Positions 33,620-42,569 are shown, counted from the first letter of the stretch. The stretch is DNA of 64,000 nucleotides from M3007 sp964539805 (GCA_964539805.1 CAZIKN010000014.1:6766-70765), one strand, 5' to 3'. The notes: generated by a model from the sequence alone, not told the origin. Program-made: numbers and translations.

Positions 33620-35512
33620 TCAATACGCTCTTTCATCCTTGTTTTCCACAAAATTCATAAAGGCGCGGTTGGCCACCCTGTTACCGCCAGGAGTCGGGTA
33701 ATGCCCTGAAAAATACCAGTCGCCGCTATGGTTAGGGCAGGCATTATGCAGGCCATCAAGGGGCTGAAAAATGACATCTAATTGCGGGATCAGGTCTTTT
33801 GGGGTGACGATTTCGGCTATTTGCCTGGTTATGGTCTCGTAGTCGTACAAATCATACAATGCAATGACTTCATTTTTGACCATTTCCACGGGCACATTTT
33901 CCGACTGTTTACAGCGAACATAGGTTTCTTGAATTAGATGTTCCTTTTGGTCTCTTTTGAGGAGCGCAACCAAGGCCTGAAAAGCGACAAAATCCTTCAT
34001 TTTGCTCATGTCAATGCCATAACAGTCAGGATAACGTATTTGGGGGGCGCTGCTGAGGATGATGATGCGTTTGGGCCTCAGGCGGGCCGTTATGCTCACA
34101 ATGCTATTGCGCAGGGTAGTACCGCGCACAATGGAGTCATCAAGCAGCACGAGCGTATCTTCTCCGTCATTGCAGATGCCATAGGTGACGTCATACACGT
34201 GCCCTACCATGTCGTTCCGCGCTTTGGTATCGGCTATGAAGGTGCGCTGTTTGTCATCTTTATGCACTAATTTTTCAAAACGCGGGCGAAGCAAGAGTAT
34301 CTCCTGAAGGCGCTCGGGGCTGAGTTTTTTGCCTGCTTTTAATATCTCAGCTTGCTTCCAGTCGTTAAGGGCGTTCTCTACACCTTCCGTAAAACCGTAA
34401 TAGGCTGCCTCGGCGGTATTGGGAATGTAAGAGAAAACGGTGTTTTTTAGGTCAAAATTGACGGCATCCAAGGCGGGTTGTGCCAATTGCTCGCCGAGTT
34501 TTTTGCGTTCGCGGTATATTTCGCGGTCATTGCCCCGGCTAAAATAGATGCGCTCAAAGGAGCAGGCCTTGCGTTCGCGTTTTTCTGTAAACGGTTTTTC
34601 AAGCACTTCACCATTTTGGCGCATGATCAGGACGTGGCCAGGTTGCAGTTCCTGCACATTGACGTAGCGAACATTGAATACGGACTGTATGGCCGGGCGC
34701 TCGCTGGCGGCTACGGCCACTTCATCATCCATGTACCAATAAGCCGGGCGTATGCCGTTGGGGTCGCGGATCATAAACCCGTCACCGTGACCAAGCAGCC
34801 CTCCAAGCACATAACCGCCGTCAAATTTTTTTGTGGCACGGCGCAGAATGCGTTGTATATCAATGTTTTCTATGATCAAACGACTCATGTCCTGATTGCT
34901 GTGGCCATCCGGTTTGAACCAGGTAAAAAGGCGTTGGACTTCATCATCAAGGAAATGTCCGATTTTTTCCATGATGGTCACTGTGTCGCTTTTTTCTTTT
35001 GGGTGTTGGCCCAATTCCACCAATTCCCTGAACAGTTCATCCACATTGGTCAGGTTAAAGTTGCCAGCCATGAGCAGGTTACGGGTGATCCAGTTGTTTT
35101 GGCGGTGAAAGGGGTGCACCCGTTCTATACTGTTGTCGCCATGTGTGCCATAGCGCAGGTGCCCCATAAGGATCTCGCCCATGTAGGGGGCGTTTGCTTT
35201 CATCCATTGCGGGTTGTTGCGCTGTTCCTCCGTGTATTGGTTCAGGCGCCACCACACCATGTCAAAAAGATCGGCTAAGTAGTTGGGGGCGTTGCTCCTT
35301 TTTCGGCTGATGTACCGGGTGCCAGGTTCGGGATTGAGTTTTATGGTGGCGATTCCGGCGCCATCCTGTCCTCTGTTGCGCATTTTCTGTAGCAGGAGCT
35401 GCATTTTCTGCACACCATAGAAGCAGGTGCCGTATTTTTGATGATAGTAATCCAGTGGTTTCAAGAGACGGAGCATGGCAATGCCGCACTCGTGTTTTAT
35501 AATATCGCTCAT
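33620..35512 (-). CDS. purF: Amidophosphoribosyltransferase (PurF-like)
   Basis: 630 residues from the ATG at 35512. Upstream in-frame codons to 35575 are excluded because that stretch contains the promoter. The N-terminal class II glutamine amidotransferase domain has the candidate nucleophile Cys at residue 9 (KHECGIAML), NRGQDGAGIAT and GHLRYGTHG. The C-terminal phosphoribosyltransferase domain has the PRPP loop TLVLLDDSIVRGTT. It catalyses the first committed step of purine synthesis. At 630 residues it is longer than classical PurF (about 500), with extra sequence before the PRPP loop, as in a divergent Bacteroidota branch. No other pur gene is adjacent. It is divergent from ribF. Confidence 0.88.
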   Translation of the reverse strand: MSDIIKHECGIAMLRLLKPLDYYHQKYGTCFYGVQKMQLLLQKMRNRGQDGAGIATIKLNPEPGTRYISRKRSNAPNYLADLFDMVWWRLNQYTEEQRNNPQWMKANAPYMGEILMGHLRYGTHGDNSIERVHPFHRQNNWITRNLLMAGNFNLTNVDELFRELVELGQHPKEKSDTVTIMEKIGHFLDDEVQRLFTWFKPDGHSNQDMSRLIIENIDIQRILRRATKKFDGGYVLGGLLGHGDGFMIRDPNGIRPAYWYMDDEVAVAASERPAIQSVFNVRYVNVQELQPGHVLIMRQNGEVLEKPFTEKRERKACSFERIYFSRGNDREIYRERKKLGEQLAQPALDAVNFDLKNTVFSYIPNTAEAAYYGFTEGVENALNDWKQAEILKAGKKLSPERLQEILLLRPRFEKLVHKDDKQRTFIADTKARNDMVGHVYDVTYGICNDGEDTLVLLDDSIVRGTTLRNSIVSITARLRPKRIIILSSAPQIRYPDCYGIDMSKMKDFVAFQALVALLKRDQKEHLIQETYVRCKQSENVPVEMVKNEVIALYDLYDYETITRQIAEIVTPKDLIPQLDVIFQPLDGLHNACPNHSGDWYFSGHYPTPGGNRVANRAFMNFVENKDERAY

Positions 35513-35544
35513 GTAGTTATGATATGCTTGGGCAGGAAAGGCCG

Positions 35545-35575
35545 CAAAGGTACAACAGTAGATCAGAATGACCAA
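35545..35575 (-). promoter_or_regulatory. purF promoter: TTG-N20-TACCTTTG
   Basis: On the minus strand TTG (35573-35575), 20 bases and TACCTTTG (35545-35552) match the Bacteroidota -33/-7 pattern, 33 bases before the purF ATG. It fixes the start codon choice. Confidence 0.6.
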
Positions 35576-35660
35576 TTGGGTTAGGAAACTGTTAGCAATG
35601 AAGTTTTACTTTTTATTTACCTCCATTTGGGCAGCACATACAGGGTACACAAACTAAACC

Positions 35661-35690
35661 TTGCATAGCTTGCTACTTTCTCTACCTTTG
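35661..35690 (+). promoter_or_regulatory. ribF promoter: TTG-N19-TACCTTTG
   Basis: TTG at 35661-35663, exactly 19 bases, then TACCTTTG at 35683-35690; 39 bases before the ATG at 35730. The best promoter match in the window, and it shows that the TTG at 35661 is not a start codon. Confidence 0.65.
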
Positions 35691-35729
35691 CCCATATTTA
35701 TCATTGCCTCCCTTAAAGGCTTTTTAATC

Positions 35730-37715
35730 ATGCAGGCGCATCGCGACTTATCACAACTACCTGATTTTCAAAATACCATCATTACCATTGGCTCTTTTGA
35801 CGGCCTGCACAGCGGTCATAAAAGTATATTGGAAAAGCTGAGGGCCCTGGCCCTTGAGCATGCTGCGGAGAGCATTGTCATCACATTTGATCCTCACCCG
35901 CGCATGGTGTTGAAGCCTGATGATGCCCATTTTAAATTAATAACTACCACAGAAGAAAAAATTGCCTTGTTGGAGGGCTGTGGTATTGACCATGTGGTGG
36001 TAGTGCCTTTTGACCTGGCCTTTTCCCAGCTTAGCGCTGCCGAGTATGTATCGGATTTTTTGGTCCAAAAATTTCATCCCAAAATAATTGTCATCGGGTA
36101 TGACCATCATTTTGGCCAGGGCCGTGTAGGCAATATTGAGTTTTTAAAAAAAGCGGCACCGCTACATGCCTTCGAAGTGCTGGAAATATCTGCCCAACAA
36201 GTGGATGAAATTGCTGTAAGTTCCTCCAAGATACGCAAGGCGCTGGAAATCAGTGATATAAAACAGGCTAATCGCTTGCTTGGCCACTCTTTTGCCATTA
36301 GCGGTGTGGTGGTTCACGGCAATCACCTGGGGCGCACCATAGGTTTCCCAACCGCCAACATAGCACTCCCGTCAGCGCATAAGATCCTTCCTCCCAATGG
36401 CATATATGCCGCAAGGGTCAAACAGGATGGGGCTACGCATGACGCAATGCTTTACATCGGCCATCGGCCCAGCATTCCCGGAGCAAAAGGCCGCGTGGTT
36501 GAGGTAAATTTGCTTAACTTTGAGGGTGATCTTTATGGCCAGCAATTGACGGTAGAGCTGCTTGATTTTATCCGGCCCGACAAAAAGCTGGATAGTCTCG
36601 AAGAATTGCGCGAGCAGATCACTGCTGATAAAAATGCCATCACCGAAAGCCTTGCCATGCTAAAAAAGGAAAATACGCCAGTGGGTATCGTTATCCTGAA
36701 CTACAATACTCGCCGGCATTTGGAACAATACCTGCCCTCAGTACTGGCCAACAGCCCGGGAGCAAAGGTGATTGTAGCCGACAATGGCTCACCGGATGAT
36801 TCCATTGCGTTTTTGCAACAGCATTATCCACAGGTAGAAGTACTTGACCTGCATCGCAACTACGGTTTTGCACAGGGCTATAACGAAGCCCTTCAACGCA
36901 TCAAGTCCACCTTTTCAGGAGGTATATACGTTATCCTGAACTCTGATGTGGAGGTCGCCCCGGGCTGGATGGAGCCTGTGCTGGCTGCCATGCACGCTGA
37001 TCCAAAGATGGCCATTGCGCAACCCAAGATATTGGCCTGGCGCGACAAGGCCCGGTTTGAATATGCAGGGGCCTCTGGTGGCTGGATTGACAACTTGGGT
37101 TATCCTTTTTGCAGGGGGCGCATTTTTAGCCACTCGGAGCTGGATAATGGTCAGTATGACAGCCCGCAGGAATGTTTTTGGGCGGCGGGGGCGGCGTTTT
37201 TTATCCGTGCAGATTTGTACCACCAGTTTGGCGGCTTTGACGGTGATTATTTTGCCCACAATGAAGAGATAGACCTCTGCTGGCGCATCAAAAGGGCGGG
37301 TTATGGCGTGTGGTGTATTCCCCAGTCCGTGGTGTATCATCTTGGTGGCGGAACCTTGGAATACGAAAACCCGCGCAAAGTGTACCTCAATTTTCGCAAC
37401 AGCCTGTTTACCCTGATCAAAAACGAGTCAGTCGCCAAACTTTGCTGGCTCATCCCGGCGCGTTTGGTTTTGGATGGCGTTGCGGCGGCACGTTTTGCCG
37501 CAAAGGGGCAGTTTCGCGCTATTTTGGCCATACTGCGCGGCCATTTTAGCCTTTATCGCCAATTCGGCGAAACCCTGCGCAAGCGCCGGGCCGTAGCACG
37601 TATGATTCAGCAACACGGTGTTGGCCCGGCAAATCGAACGGGCATTTACCGGGGCAGCATTGTGCTGGCCCATTATTTGGGGCGGATCAAACGATTTAGC
37701 CAGCTTATAAAGTAA
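35730..37715 (+). CDS. ribF: RibF (riboflavin kinase/FAD synthetase) fused to a family 2 glycosyltransferase
   Basis: 661 residues in one uninterrupted frame. Residues 1-310 are a complete bifunctional RibF: FAD-synthetase part with TIGSFDGLHSGHKSILEKL and VIGYDHHFGQGRVGN, then the riboflavin-kinase part with GNHLGRTIGFPTANI and RVVEVNLLNFEGDLYG. Residues 312-661 are a GT2 glycosyltransferase of the rhamnosyltransferase-like kind: GIVILNYNTRRHLEQYLPS, VIVADNGSPDDS, the metal-binding YVILNSDVEV (D-x-D position) and FAHNEEIDLCWRIKRAGYGV. RibF normally ends near residue 310. Either this is a genuine fusion or a stop between adjacent genes has been lost. The kinase makes FMN/FAD; the sugar substrate is unknown. 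Confidence 0.88.
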   Translation: MQAHRDLSQLPDFQNTIITIGSFDGLHSGHKSILEKLRALALEHAAESIVITFDPHPRMVLKPDDAHFKLITTTEEKIALLEGCGIDHVVVVPFDLAFSQLSAAEYVSDFLVQKFHPKIIVIGYDHHFGQGRVGNIEFLKKAAPLHAFEVLEISAQQVDEIAVSSSKIRKALEISDIKQANRLLGHSFAISGVVVHGNHLGRTIGFPTANIALPSAHKILPPNGIYAARVKQDGATHDAMLYIGHRPSIPGAKGRVVEVNLLNFEGDLYGQQLTVELLDFIRPDKKLDSLEELREQITADKNAITESLAMLKKENTPVGIVILNYNTRRHLEQYLPSVLANSPGAKVIVADNGSPDDSIAFLQQHYPQVEVLDLHRNYGFAQGYNEALQRIKSTFSGGIYVILNSDVEVAPGWMEPVLAAMHADPKMAIAQPKILAWRDKARFEYAGASGGWIDNLGYPFCRGRIFSHSELDNGQYDSPQECFWAAGAAFFIRADLYHQFGGFDGDYFAHNEEIDLCWRIKRAGYGVWCIPQSVVYHLGGGTLEYENPRKVYLNFRNSLFTLIKNESVAKLCWLIPARLVLDGVAAARFAAKGQFRAILAILRGHFSLYRQFGETLRKRRAVARMIQQHGVGPANRTGIYRGSIVLAHYLGRIKRFSQLIK

Positions 37716-37725
37716 GGAAGACTGT

Positions 37726-39096
37726 TCAGACCTTTATGGCTTCCACTTTTCCTGATTTCCGGCTTTTTTCCGCCTTGAAGCCCATGATATGGCTTTCAAT
37801 AGAGGCCTCGATGGTAGAGCTGAGGAGCTCGGGTTTGTGTTGCCCTACGGCTTGCAGCCAATTGCGAAGCAAACGCCAATCACCGCCACCATGGCCATCG
37901 CCCGAACTGCTGTCAATGACGGTATTTTTTTTGGTGCGGAAATCGGTTAGGGTAAAGGTATTCATGTCCCCGACAATATCGCCCATGCTGCCCATCACGC
38001 GGGTGCGCCGGCCACTGTATGAGGTAAATGCTTCCATGGAAAAGGCAGCCGTAGTGCCCCCTTCAAATTCTATGGACGCGATGTAGTGATCTTCTTGATT
38101 GTTGTCCATTTGATACACGCAACGCCCGTAATTGGTGGTACGCAATTTTTCCAAAATATAGTCACCATGCTTGTCCTTGTCCTCGGGCATATCAAAGACA
38201 TAAAGCCAACCACGCTCGCGGTAGTAAATTTTCATGGCGGAATAAGGGCAGCTGCTTTCCACCGCGCAGCCATCCATACAACGTGGGGTACTGCCAGCGG
38301 GTGCATTTTCTTTTCGGAACCACTTGAGGCCGCCCATGGCCACTATTTTTTTGCAGGGTTTGCCCACGAGCCAACGCAAAATATCCAGATCGTGGCAGCT
38401 TTTGGCCAAAATGATTGGCGTGGTGGCGTGGCGGTCATGCCAATTGCCGCGCACATAGCTGTGGCTCATGTGAATGTGCTCTATAGGTTCAATATGTTGC
38501 ACGCTGATGATTTCTCCAATGGCCCCGCTTTGCATCATTTCCCGCAGTTTTTCAAAATAAGGGGCATACCGCAGCACATGACAAACTGCAACAATTCGTC
38601 CCGTTTTTTGGGACAGCGCAAGTATGTCTCGGCATTCTTTTTCCGAAGGTGAAATGGGTTTTTCCAACAATACATCATAGCCAGCCTTGAGGGCTGCCAT
38701 ACAGGGGCCATAATGCAAATGATCAGGTGTGGTGATAAGCACCGCATCTGCAAATTTGGGGCGCTGGAAAACGTGCTCCCAGGTGACGAAACGGTTTTCG
38801 GCAGCGATATTGTGCTTTTGGGCGTACCGCTCATTGCGCAGCGGAATGGGCTCTGCCACCCCTACCACATCCATCTCATCAGGGTGTGATACGGCATAAT
38901 TGCCATACACATTTCCTCTGGCACCAGCCCCGAGGGTGATCACAGTGATGGGCTTTTCCGGTTTTTTATACAGTGGATTTTCCGCAATAAGGTCCGGGAT
39001 ACGTATGGTTTCATCCATTTCTGTAAAAGATCCCAGTACGGCGGCACCGGTAGCGGCACCCAGGGTTTTGAGCAGTTGGCGGCGTGATAGTGGCAT
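37726..39096 (-). CDS. Gfo/Idh/MocA family oxidoreductase with Tat signal
   Basis: 456 residues. The N-terminus SRRQLLKTLGAATGAAVLGSF is a twin-arginine signal, so it is probably exported folded with its cofactor. Then a Rossmann domain (TVITLGAGARGNVYGNYAV), the EKPIS motif characteristic of Gfo/Idh/MocA enzymes, and a C-terminal substrate domain with a cysteine-bearing loop (CMDGCAVESSC) between them. Such enzymes oxidise or rearrange sugars, inositols or glycans with a tightly bound NAD. The substrate is not predictable. It is convergent with the ribF fusion (10 bp between stops). Confidence 0.88.
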   Translation of the reverse strand: MPLSRRQLLKTLGAATGAAVLGSFTEMDETIRIPDLIAENPLYKKPEKPITVITLGAGARGNVYGNYAVSHPDEMDVVGVAEPIPLRNERYAQKHNIAAENRFVTWEHVFQRPKFADAVLITTPDHLHYGPCMAALKAGYDVLLEKPISPSEKECRDILALSQKTGRIVAVCHVLRYAPYFEKLREMMQSGAIGEIISVQHIEPIEHIHMSHSYVRGNWHDRHATTPIILAKSCHDLDILRWLVGKPCKKIVAMGGLKWFRKENAPAGSTPRCMDGCAVESSCPYSAMKIYYRERGWLYVFDMPEDKDKHGDYILEKLRTTNYGRCVYQMDNNQEDHYIASIEFEGGTTAAFSMEAFTSYSGRRTRVMGSMGDIVGDMNTFTLTDFRTKKNTVIDSSSGDGHGGGDWRLLRNWLQAVGQHKPELLSSTIEASIESHIMGFKAEKSRKSGKVEAIKV

Positions 39097-39110
39097 GTAT
39101 GATATGTATA

Positions 39111-39197
39111 TAATGTGATGATGTGATAATTTGGAGAATGCGATAATTTGGGGAATGTGATGATGTGATAATTTGAGGAATGTGATAATTCGGGGCG
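39111..39197. repeat. Short tandem repeats of an AATGTGATGATGTGATAATTTG type
   Basis: About five degenerate copies of GTGATAATTTGGRGAAT in a row between the Gfo/Idh and SAM-hydrolase genes. The same GGGAATGTGATAATTT string occurs once at 31136-31152 and inverted at 33588-33603, so the motif is also dispersed. Beyond it, 39230-39248 is a perfect AGCCGAAC-ggg-GTTCGGCT hairpin. Confidence 0.65.
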
Positions 39198-39317
39198 TTC
39201 CTGTATCGTCGAACCCTGTTATAATGAGAGCCGAACGGGGTTCGGCTGTACTTGCCCTGATTTTCCCCTTATGGTCTGACGACTAAATTGGTCAAATATT
39301 GGCATAAAATCGAATCG

Positions 39318-40085
39318 TCATTCAAATACAATTTCCACCACATCTTCTACTTTCAGGCCAAGCAGGGAGGCAGCTTTGCCCAGATTAATGGCTATTTCCA
39401 AAAAACCCGCACTGTTGAACAAGCACAAAGGCTCGCCTACCGCCACATCACAATAATTGGAACTCAGGCTGACAATGGGGTCGTTGCGTTTGAAGTAAAG
39501 GGCAAAGGGGCGCCCATTGGCCGCCTTTTCAAATACCTCGCGACGTATATTGACAATGGCATTCTCAAAATTATCAATATGCACAATGGTGCCTCTTATC
39601 TGGTTTGGGGTAATAACTGGCTGAATATTAATGCGTTGCAAAATTGGCGCGGCATATTCGCCCAAGGTTTCAAAGGGGTTTCCGGCAGCGAGGTGCTCCA
39701 CTGCCGATGCAAAAATATTTTTTACGGCAAAATGCTCCGTACAGGGCGCGGGAAGATTGCGCAGGTCATATTGAGGCAATTCGTCAAAAACAAGGGTGAG
39801 CAGGCCATTATCCGGTGCTATGAAGTAATGTCCGTCTTTTTGTGCAGCCACGAAACGAAATTCCTGCTGGTACACACAATGTACCCCGATCAGGTGTACA
39901 GTTCCTGCCGGAAACTCCTTCCAAACATTGCGAACCACAAAGGCACCCTGCACAATATCAAACGGCGCTATATCATGCGAAATGTCAACTAATCGGGCCT
40001 GGGGAAGGCGCGAGAGGATGGCCCCTTTGATGGCTCCAACAAAAAAGTCTTTTGTTCCGAAGTCAGTGGTTAGTGTGATGAGCAT
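39318..40085 (-). CDS. SAM hydrolase / SAM-dependent halogenase-like family protein
   Basis: 255 residues matching the S-adenosyl-L-methionine hydroxide adenosyltransferase (DUF62) family: LTTDFGTKDFFVGAIKGAI at the start, VDISHDIAPFDI, FIAPDNGLLTLVF and a C-terminal beta-barrel with NAIVNI and GEPLCLFNS. Relatives split SAM to adenosine and methionine using water; only a few members are fluorinases or chlorinases, and nothing here suggests halogenation. Length normal. The -7 element at 40135-40142 lies 50 bases upstream. Confidence 0.85.
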   Translation of the reverse strand: MLITLTTDFGTKDFFVGAIKGAILSRLPQARLVDISHDIAPFDIVQGAFVVRNVWKEFPAGTVHLIGVHCVYQQEFRFVAAQKDGHYFIAPDNGLLTLVFDELPQYDLRNLPAPCTEHFAVKNIFASAVEHLAAGNPFETLGEYAAPILQRINIQPVITPNQIRGTIVHIDNFENAIVNIRREVFEKAANGRPFALYFKRNDPIVSLSSNYCDVAVGEPLCLFNSAGFLEIAINLGKAASLLGLKVEDVVEIVFE

Positions 40086-40134
40086 TTACAGGGATTCAGG
40101 CTGCGCGGGGATTGTATGCTTCCTGTTTTGACGG

Positions 40135-40142
40135 CAAAAGTA
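40135..40142 (-). promoter_or_regulatory. -7 promoter element TACTTTTG for the SAM hydrolase gene
   Basis: Minus-strand match to TAnnTTTG, 50 bases before the ATG at 40085; no clear -33 element. Confidence 0.35.
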
Positions 40143-40200
40143 ACTTAGACTTTTCAAATTGAGCCATCAGCTGCTTGATTTGACTCAAAATATTTGCATC

Positions 40201-41175
40201 TTATTCATTTTCAATGATGTAATACTTTTTGCCCTTTTGCCAAATCAGGCGTATCACGGCCAGCATACAAAAGGCCGAAATGGCAGCAAACTGCCAGGGA
40301 ATGGTTACATCCTGCTCCAGATCAAGGGACGAAAGATCATTGCGATAAGCGTATTGGCCTGCTACCTGAATGGCATTATTGAAAAAGTGTGCCACTACAG
40401 GAACCCAAAAATTGCTCGTAAACCAGTACAGCCAACCCAGCAGCAGACCCAGCAGCCAGCGCGAGATAAAACCCTCAAACTGGAGGTGAATGGCGCTGAA
40501 AACGGCAGCTGATACCACGATAGCCCACCATGGTGAGGCCATGGTGCGCATCAACTGCTTTTGTAAAACCCCGCGAAAAATCAGTTCCTCTCCCAAGCCC
40601 GGCAACAGCGCAATAATGGTCATATTGGCCAAAAACTCCCAGGGTGTATCCATGATGAGCAAGGCTCTCAGGGTTTCTTCACTGCCGGTTTCCAAGCCTT
40701 TCAATACGTCAGGGAGCGGCAACAACTTGTTCAGTTGGTGTAGGTAAAGCACTAAGGGCATGGCCGTGAGCATTAGCAAGGCGCCTAAGGCCAAAAGGGC
40801 AAAACCGGGCCATTGTCGTGCCTGCAAATAATCCATCCAATGTGGATTGGAGGCCGTTTGACCTTTGTAAAAAAGGCGCAGGGTGCCCCAGCCTGCTAAA
40901 ACAAAGGTGAAAAAATGCCCCAGTCCCAGCATTAAACGCAAGGGGCCGCGCAACTCCACCTGCCCACTTTCAATAGCTGATGAATCCCAGCCTGCCACTA
41001 AGGAGATTAGCATAAACAAATCACCACCCGCTATGGCAAACAGGGTGCACAGCACAAGCTGGGTAATCAGCACCATTTGTGGTGGAGGATAGCCATTGGC
41101 CATAGAAAAAACCGGAGGAGCTTGCTCCTCCGGTTTTTCTTGGGCTTCTATGCTTTTATCCAATGGTTCTTCCAT
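40201..41175 (-). CDS. CPBP family intramembrane glutamic protease
   Basis: 324 residues, about eight hydrophobic segments, and the CPBP/Abi signature: GLGEELIFRGVL (EExxxR) at about residue 194, then SAIHLQFEGF and HFFNN. These are the active-site Glu, Arg and His positions of Rce1-type intramembrane proteases. The biological substrate is unknown; relatives act in prenyl-protein or bacteriocin processing. Start ambiguous: ATG at 41175 gives a 24-residue acidic Pro/Glu-rich tail, whereas ATG at 41103 lies just after a perfect terminator hairpin that follows the superoxide dismutase gene. Confidence 0.85.
   Translation of the reverse strand: MEEPLDKSIEAQEKPEEQAPPVFSMANGYPPPQMVLITQLVLCTLFAIAGGDLFMLISLVAGWDSSAIESGQVELRGPLRLMLGLGHFFTFVLAGWGTLRLFYKGQTASNPHWMDYLQARQWPGFALLALGALLMLTAMPLVLYLHQLNKLLPLPDVLKGLETGSEETLRALLIMDTPWEFLANMTIIALLPGLGEELIFRGVLQKQLMRTMASPWWAIVVSAAVFSAIHLQFEGFISRWLLGLLLGWLYWFTSNFWVPVVAHFFNNAIQVAGQYAYRNDLSSLDLEQDVTIPWQFAAISAFCMLAVIRLIWQKGKKYYIIENE
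41107..41138 (-). terminator. Bidirectional-type intrinsic terminator after the superoxide dismutase gene
   Basis: AAAAACCGGAGGAGC and GCTCCTCCGGTTTTT are exact inverted copies separated by two bases, with A and T tracts on either side, a textbook terminator on both strands. It lies 68 bases after the superoxide dismutase stop and inside the longer form of the CPBP frame. Confidence 0.65.
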
Positions 41176-41205
41176 AAAGCAAAAACAGCATTTTGAGATC
41201 CAAAA

Positions 41206-41823
41206 TTAGTTGCTGCGCACGGCACTGCGGTAACGACGGCCTACTTCGGTCCAGTTGACCACATTCCACCATGCACCGATGTAATCAGGACGACGGTTTT
41301 GATAATGGAGGTAATAAGCGTGTTCCCACACATCCAGGCCGAGGATGGGCATGCCTTTTTTCTCCGCTACATCCATGAGCGGGTTGTCCTGGTTGGGAGT
41401 GGAAGTGATAAACAGGTCATCATTGGCATCCACACATAGCCAGGCCCAGCCTGAGCCAAAGCGCGTGGTAGCCGCTTGAGCAAACAGTTTTTTCATTTCG
41501 TCAAAAGAGCCGAAATTTTTGTTGATCTTGGAGGCCAGGTCACCGTCAGGCTCACCCCCTGCATTGGGGGCCATGATTTCCCAGAACATGCTGTGGTTCC
41601 AGTGCCCACCGCCATTGTTGCGAACTGCTGGAGGTAATTTGGAGATATTGGCCATCAATTCCTCAAGGCTTTTGCCTTCATGCTCTGTGCCCTGGAGGGC
41701 AGCATTCAGGTTGTTAACGTAGGCTGCATGGTGTTTACCATGGTGGATTTCCATGGTGCGGGCATCAACGTGGGGCTCCAGCGCCGTTGGATCGTAGGGT
41801 AGATTTGGAAGGGAGAATGACAT
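41206..41823 (-). CDS. Superoxide dismutase (Fe/Mn family)
   Basis: 205 residues with all four metal ligands in family context: His in MEIHHGKHHAAYV, His in GGHWNHSMFW, and Asp and His in LDVWEHAYYLHY. FGSGWAWL and NQDNPL are also present; Gln in NQDNPL is more usual in manganese enzymes, where iron enzymes tend to have Ala-Gly, so Mn or cambialistic use is likely. It converts superoxide to peroxide and oxygen in the cytoplasm. It has its own promoter (41867-41894) and terminator. Confidence 0.95.
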   Translation of the reverse strand: MSFSLPNLPYDPTALEPHVDARTMEIHHGKHHAAYVNNLNAALQGTEHEGKSLEELMANISKLPPAVRNNGGGHWNHSMFWEIMAPNAGGEPDGDLASKINKNFGSFDEMKKLFAQAATTRFGSGWAWLCVDANDDLFITSTPNQDNPLMDVAEKKGMPILGLDVWEHAYYLHYQNRRPDYIGAWWNVVNWTEVGRRYRSAVRSN

Positions 41824-41866
41824 AACTTAGATATTGTTGTTGAATATAAAGTTCTTAAAACAGCCC

Positions 41867-41894
41867 CAAATGTAAGAAGTTCGGGAAAGTGCAA
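41867..41894 (-). promoter_or_regulatory. Superoxide dismutase promoter: TTG-N17-TACATTTG
   Basis: Minus strand TTG (41892-41894), 17 bases, TACATTTG (41867-41874), 44 bases before the ATG at 41823; a good match to the Bacteroidota promoter pattern. Confidence 0.55.
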
Positions 41895-41921
41895 TACTTT
41901 TCGCCGTAATTTCAAACGATT

Positions 41922-42042
41922 TATACCAGGGTTTAAGTGATTTTGAAGATTACCGGGATTGATTTACCTGATTTTTAAAGATTTACAGACGCGAATCGTT
42001 GAGGGTATTCAAAATCACTTTGTGTTGGCTATAATTATTTAT
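41922..42042. repeat. Dispersed intergenic repeat, copy R1
   Basis: Begins TATACCAGGGTTTAAG and ends near GGCTATAATTATTTATG, with core TTTAAAGATTTACAGACG and TTCAAAATCACTTTGTGT. It is the longest copy, carrying an extra 30-odd bases that duplicate GATTTACC-type motifs. Related copies at 42605-42678, 57874-57960 and 60415-60505. Just downstream, three ACTCATC repeats (about 42058-42078) precede the next start codon. Confidence 0.65.
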
Positions 42043-42083
42043 GCCCTAACCCTCTCATAACTCATCACTCATCACTCATCATC

Positions 42084-42569
42084 ATGTTTAGAAAAATTCT
42101 TTACGCACTGCTTGCTGTTTTCGTCGCTTTACAATTGTATCGCCCGGCGAAAAACCAAACCAATGACCAAACCCATCACGTCAGCACCAAATATCCGATG
42201 TCTGATGAGGTGAGAAGCATCTTAAAAACCAGTTGTGATGATTGCCATAGCAACAATACCGTATATCCCTGGTATGCCGAGGTGCAACCCGTGGGCATCT
42301 GGCTCGCACAACACGTCAACGAAGGTAAAAAACACCTCAATTTTTCACAGTTCACCACCAGAAAGCTGGCTGTCCAAAACCATAAATTCGAGGAGGTCAT
42401 CGAAATGGTCAAAGAAGGCCACATGCCCTTGGGCTCATACCTGTGGGTACACGGTGATGCAGCACTTTCTGATGCGCAGAAAAACACCCTCATCACCTGG
42501 GCCCAAACCCAAATGGACTCCCTGCGGGCGCAATACCCGGCGGATAGTTTGGTGTTGAAGCGGAGGTAA
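42084..42569 (+). CDS. Haem-binding domain protein (Haem_bd type)
   Basis: 161 residues with an N-terminal membrane anchor or signal (FRKILYALLAVFVALQLY) and one c-type haem site CDDCH in LKTSCDDCHSNNTVYPWYAEVQPVG, the hallmark of the Haem_bd family. HMPLGSYLWVHGDAALSDAQK follows and carries a possible Met ligand. Such proteins are periplasmic monohaem cytochromes of unknown partner. The gene is flanked by dispersed repeat copies R1 and R2 and appears monocistronic. Confidence 0.85.
   Translation: MFRKILYALLAVFVALQLYRPAKNQTNDQTHHVSTKYPMSDEVRSILKTSCDDCHSNNTVYPWYAEVQPVGIWLAQHVNEGKKHLNFSQFTTRKLAVQNHKFEEVIEMVKEGHMPLGSYLWVHGDAALSDAQKNTLITWAQTQMDSLRAQYPADSLVLKRR

Noticed and set aside
34478..35278. 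266-codon plus-strand frame inside purF
   Set aside because: Antisense shadow of purF; no motif and no promoter.
39318..40085. Fluorinase or chlorinase function for the DUF62 protein
   Set aside because: Most family members are SAM hydrolases; no halogenation-specific loop was recognised and no halometabolite genes are nearby.
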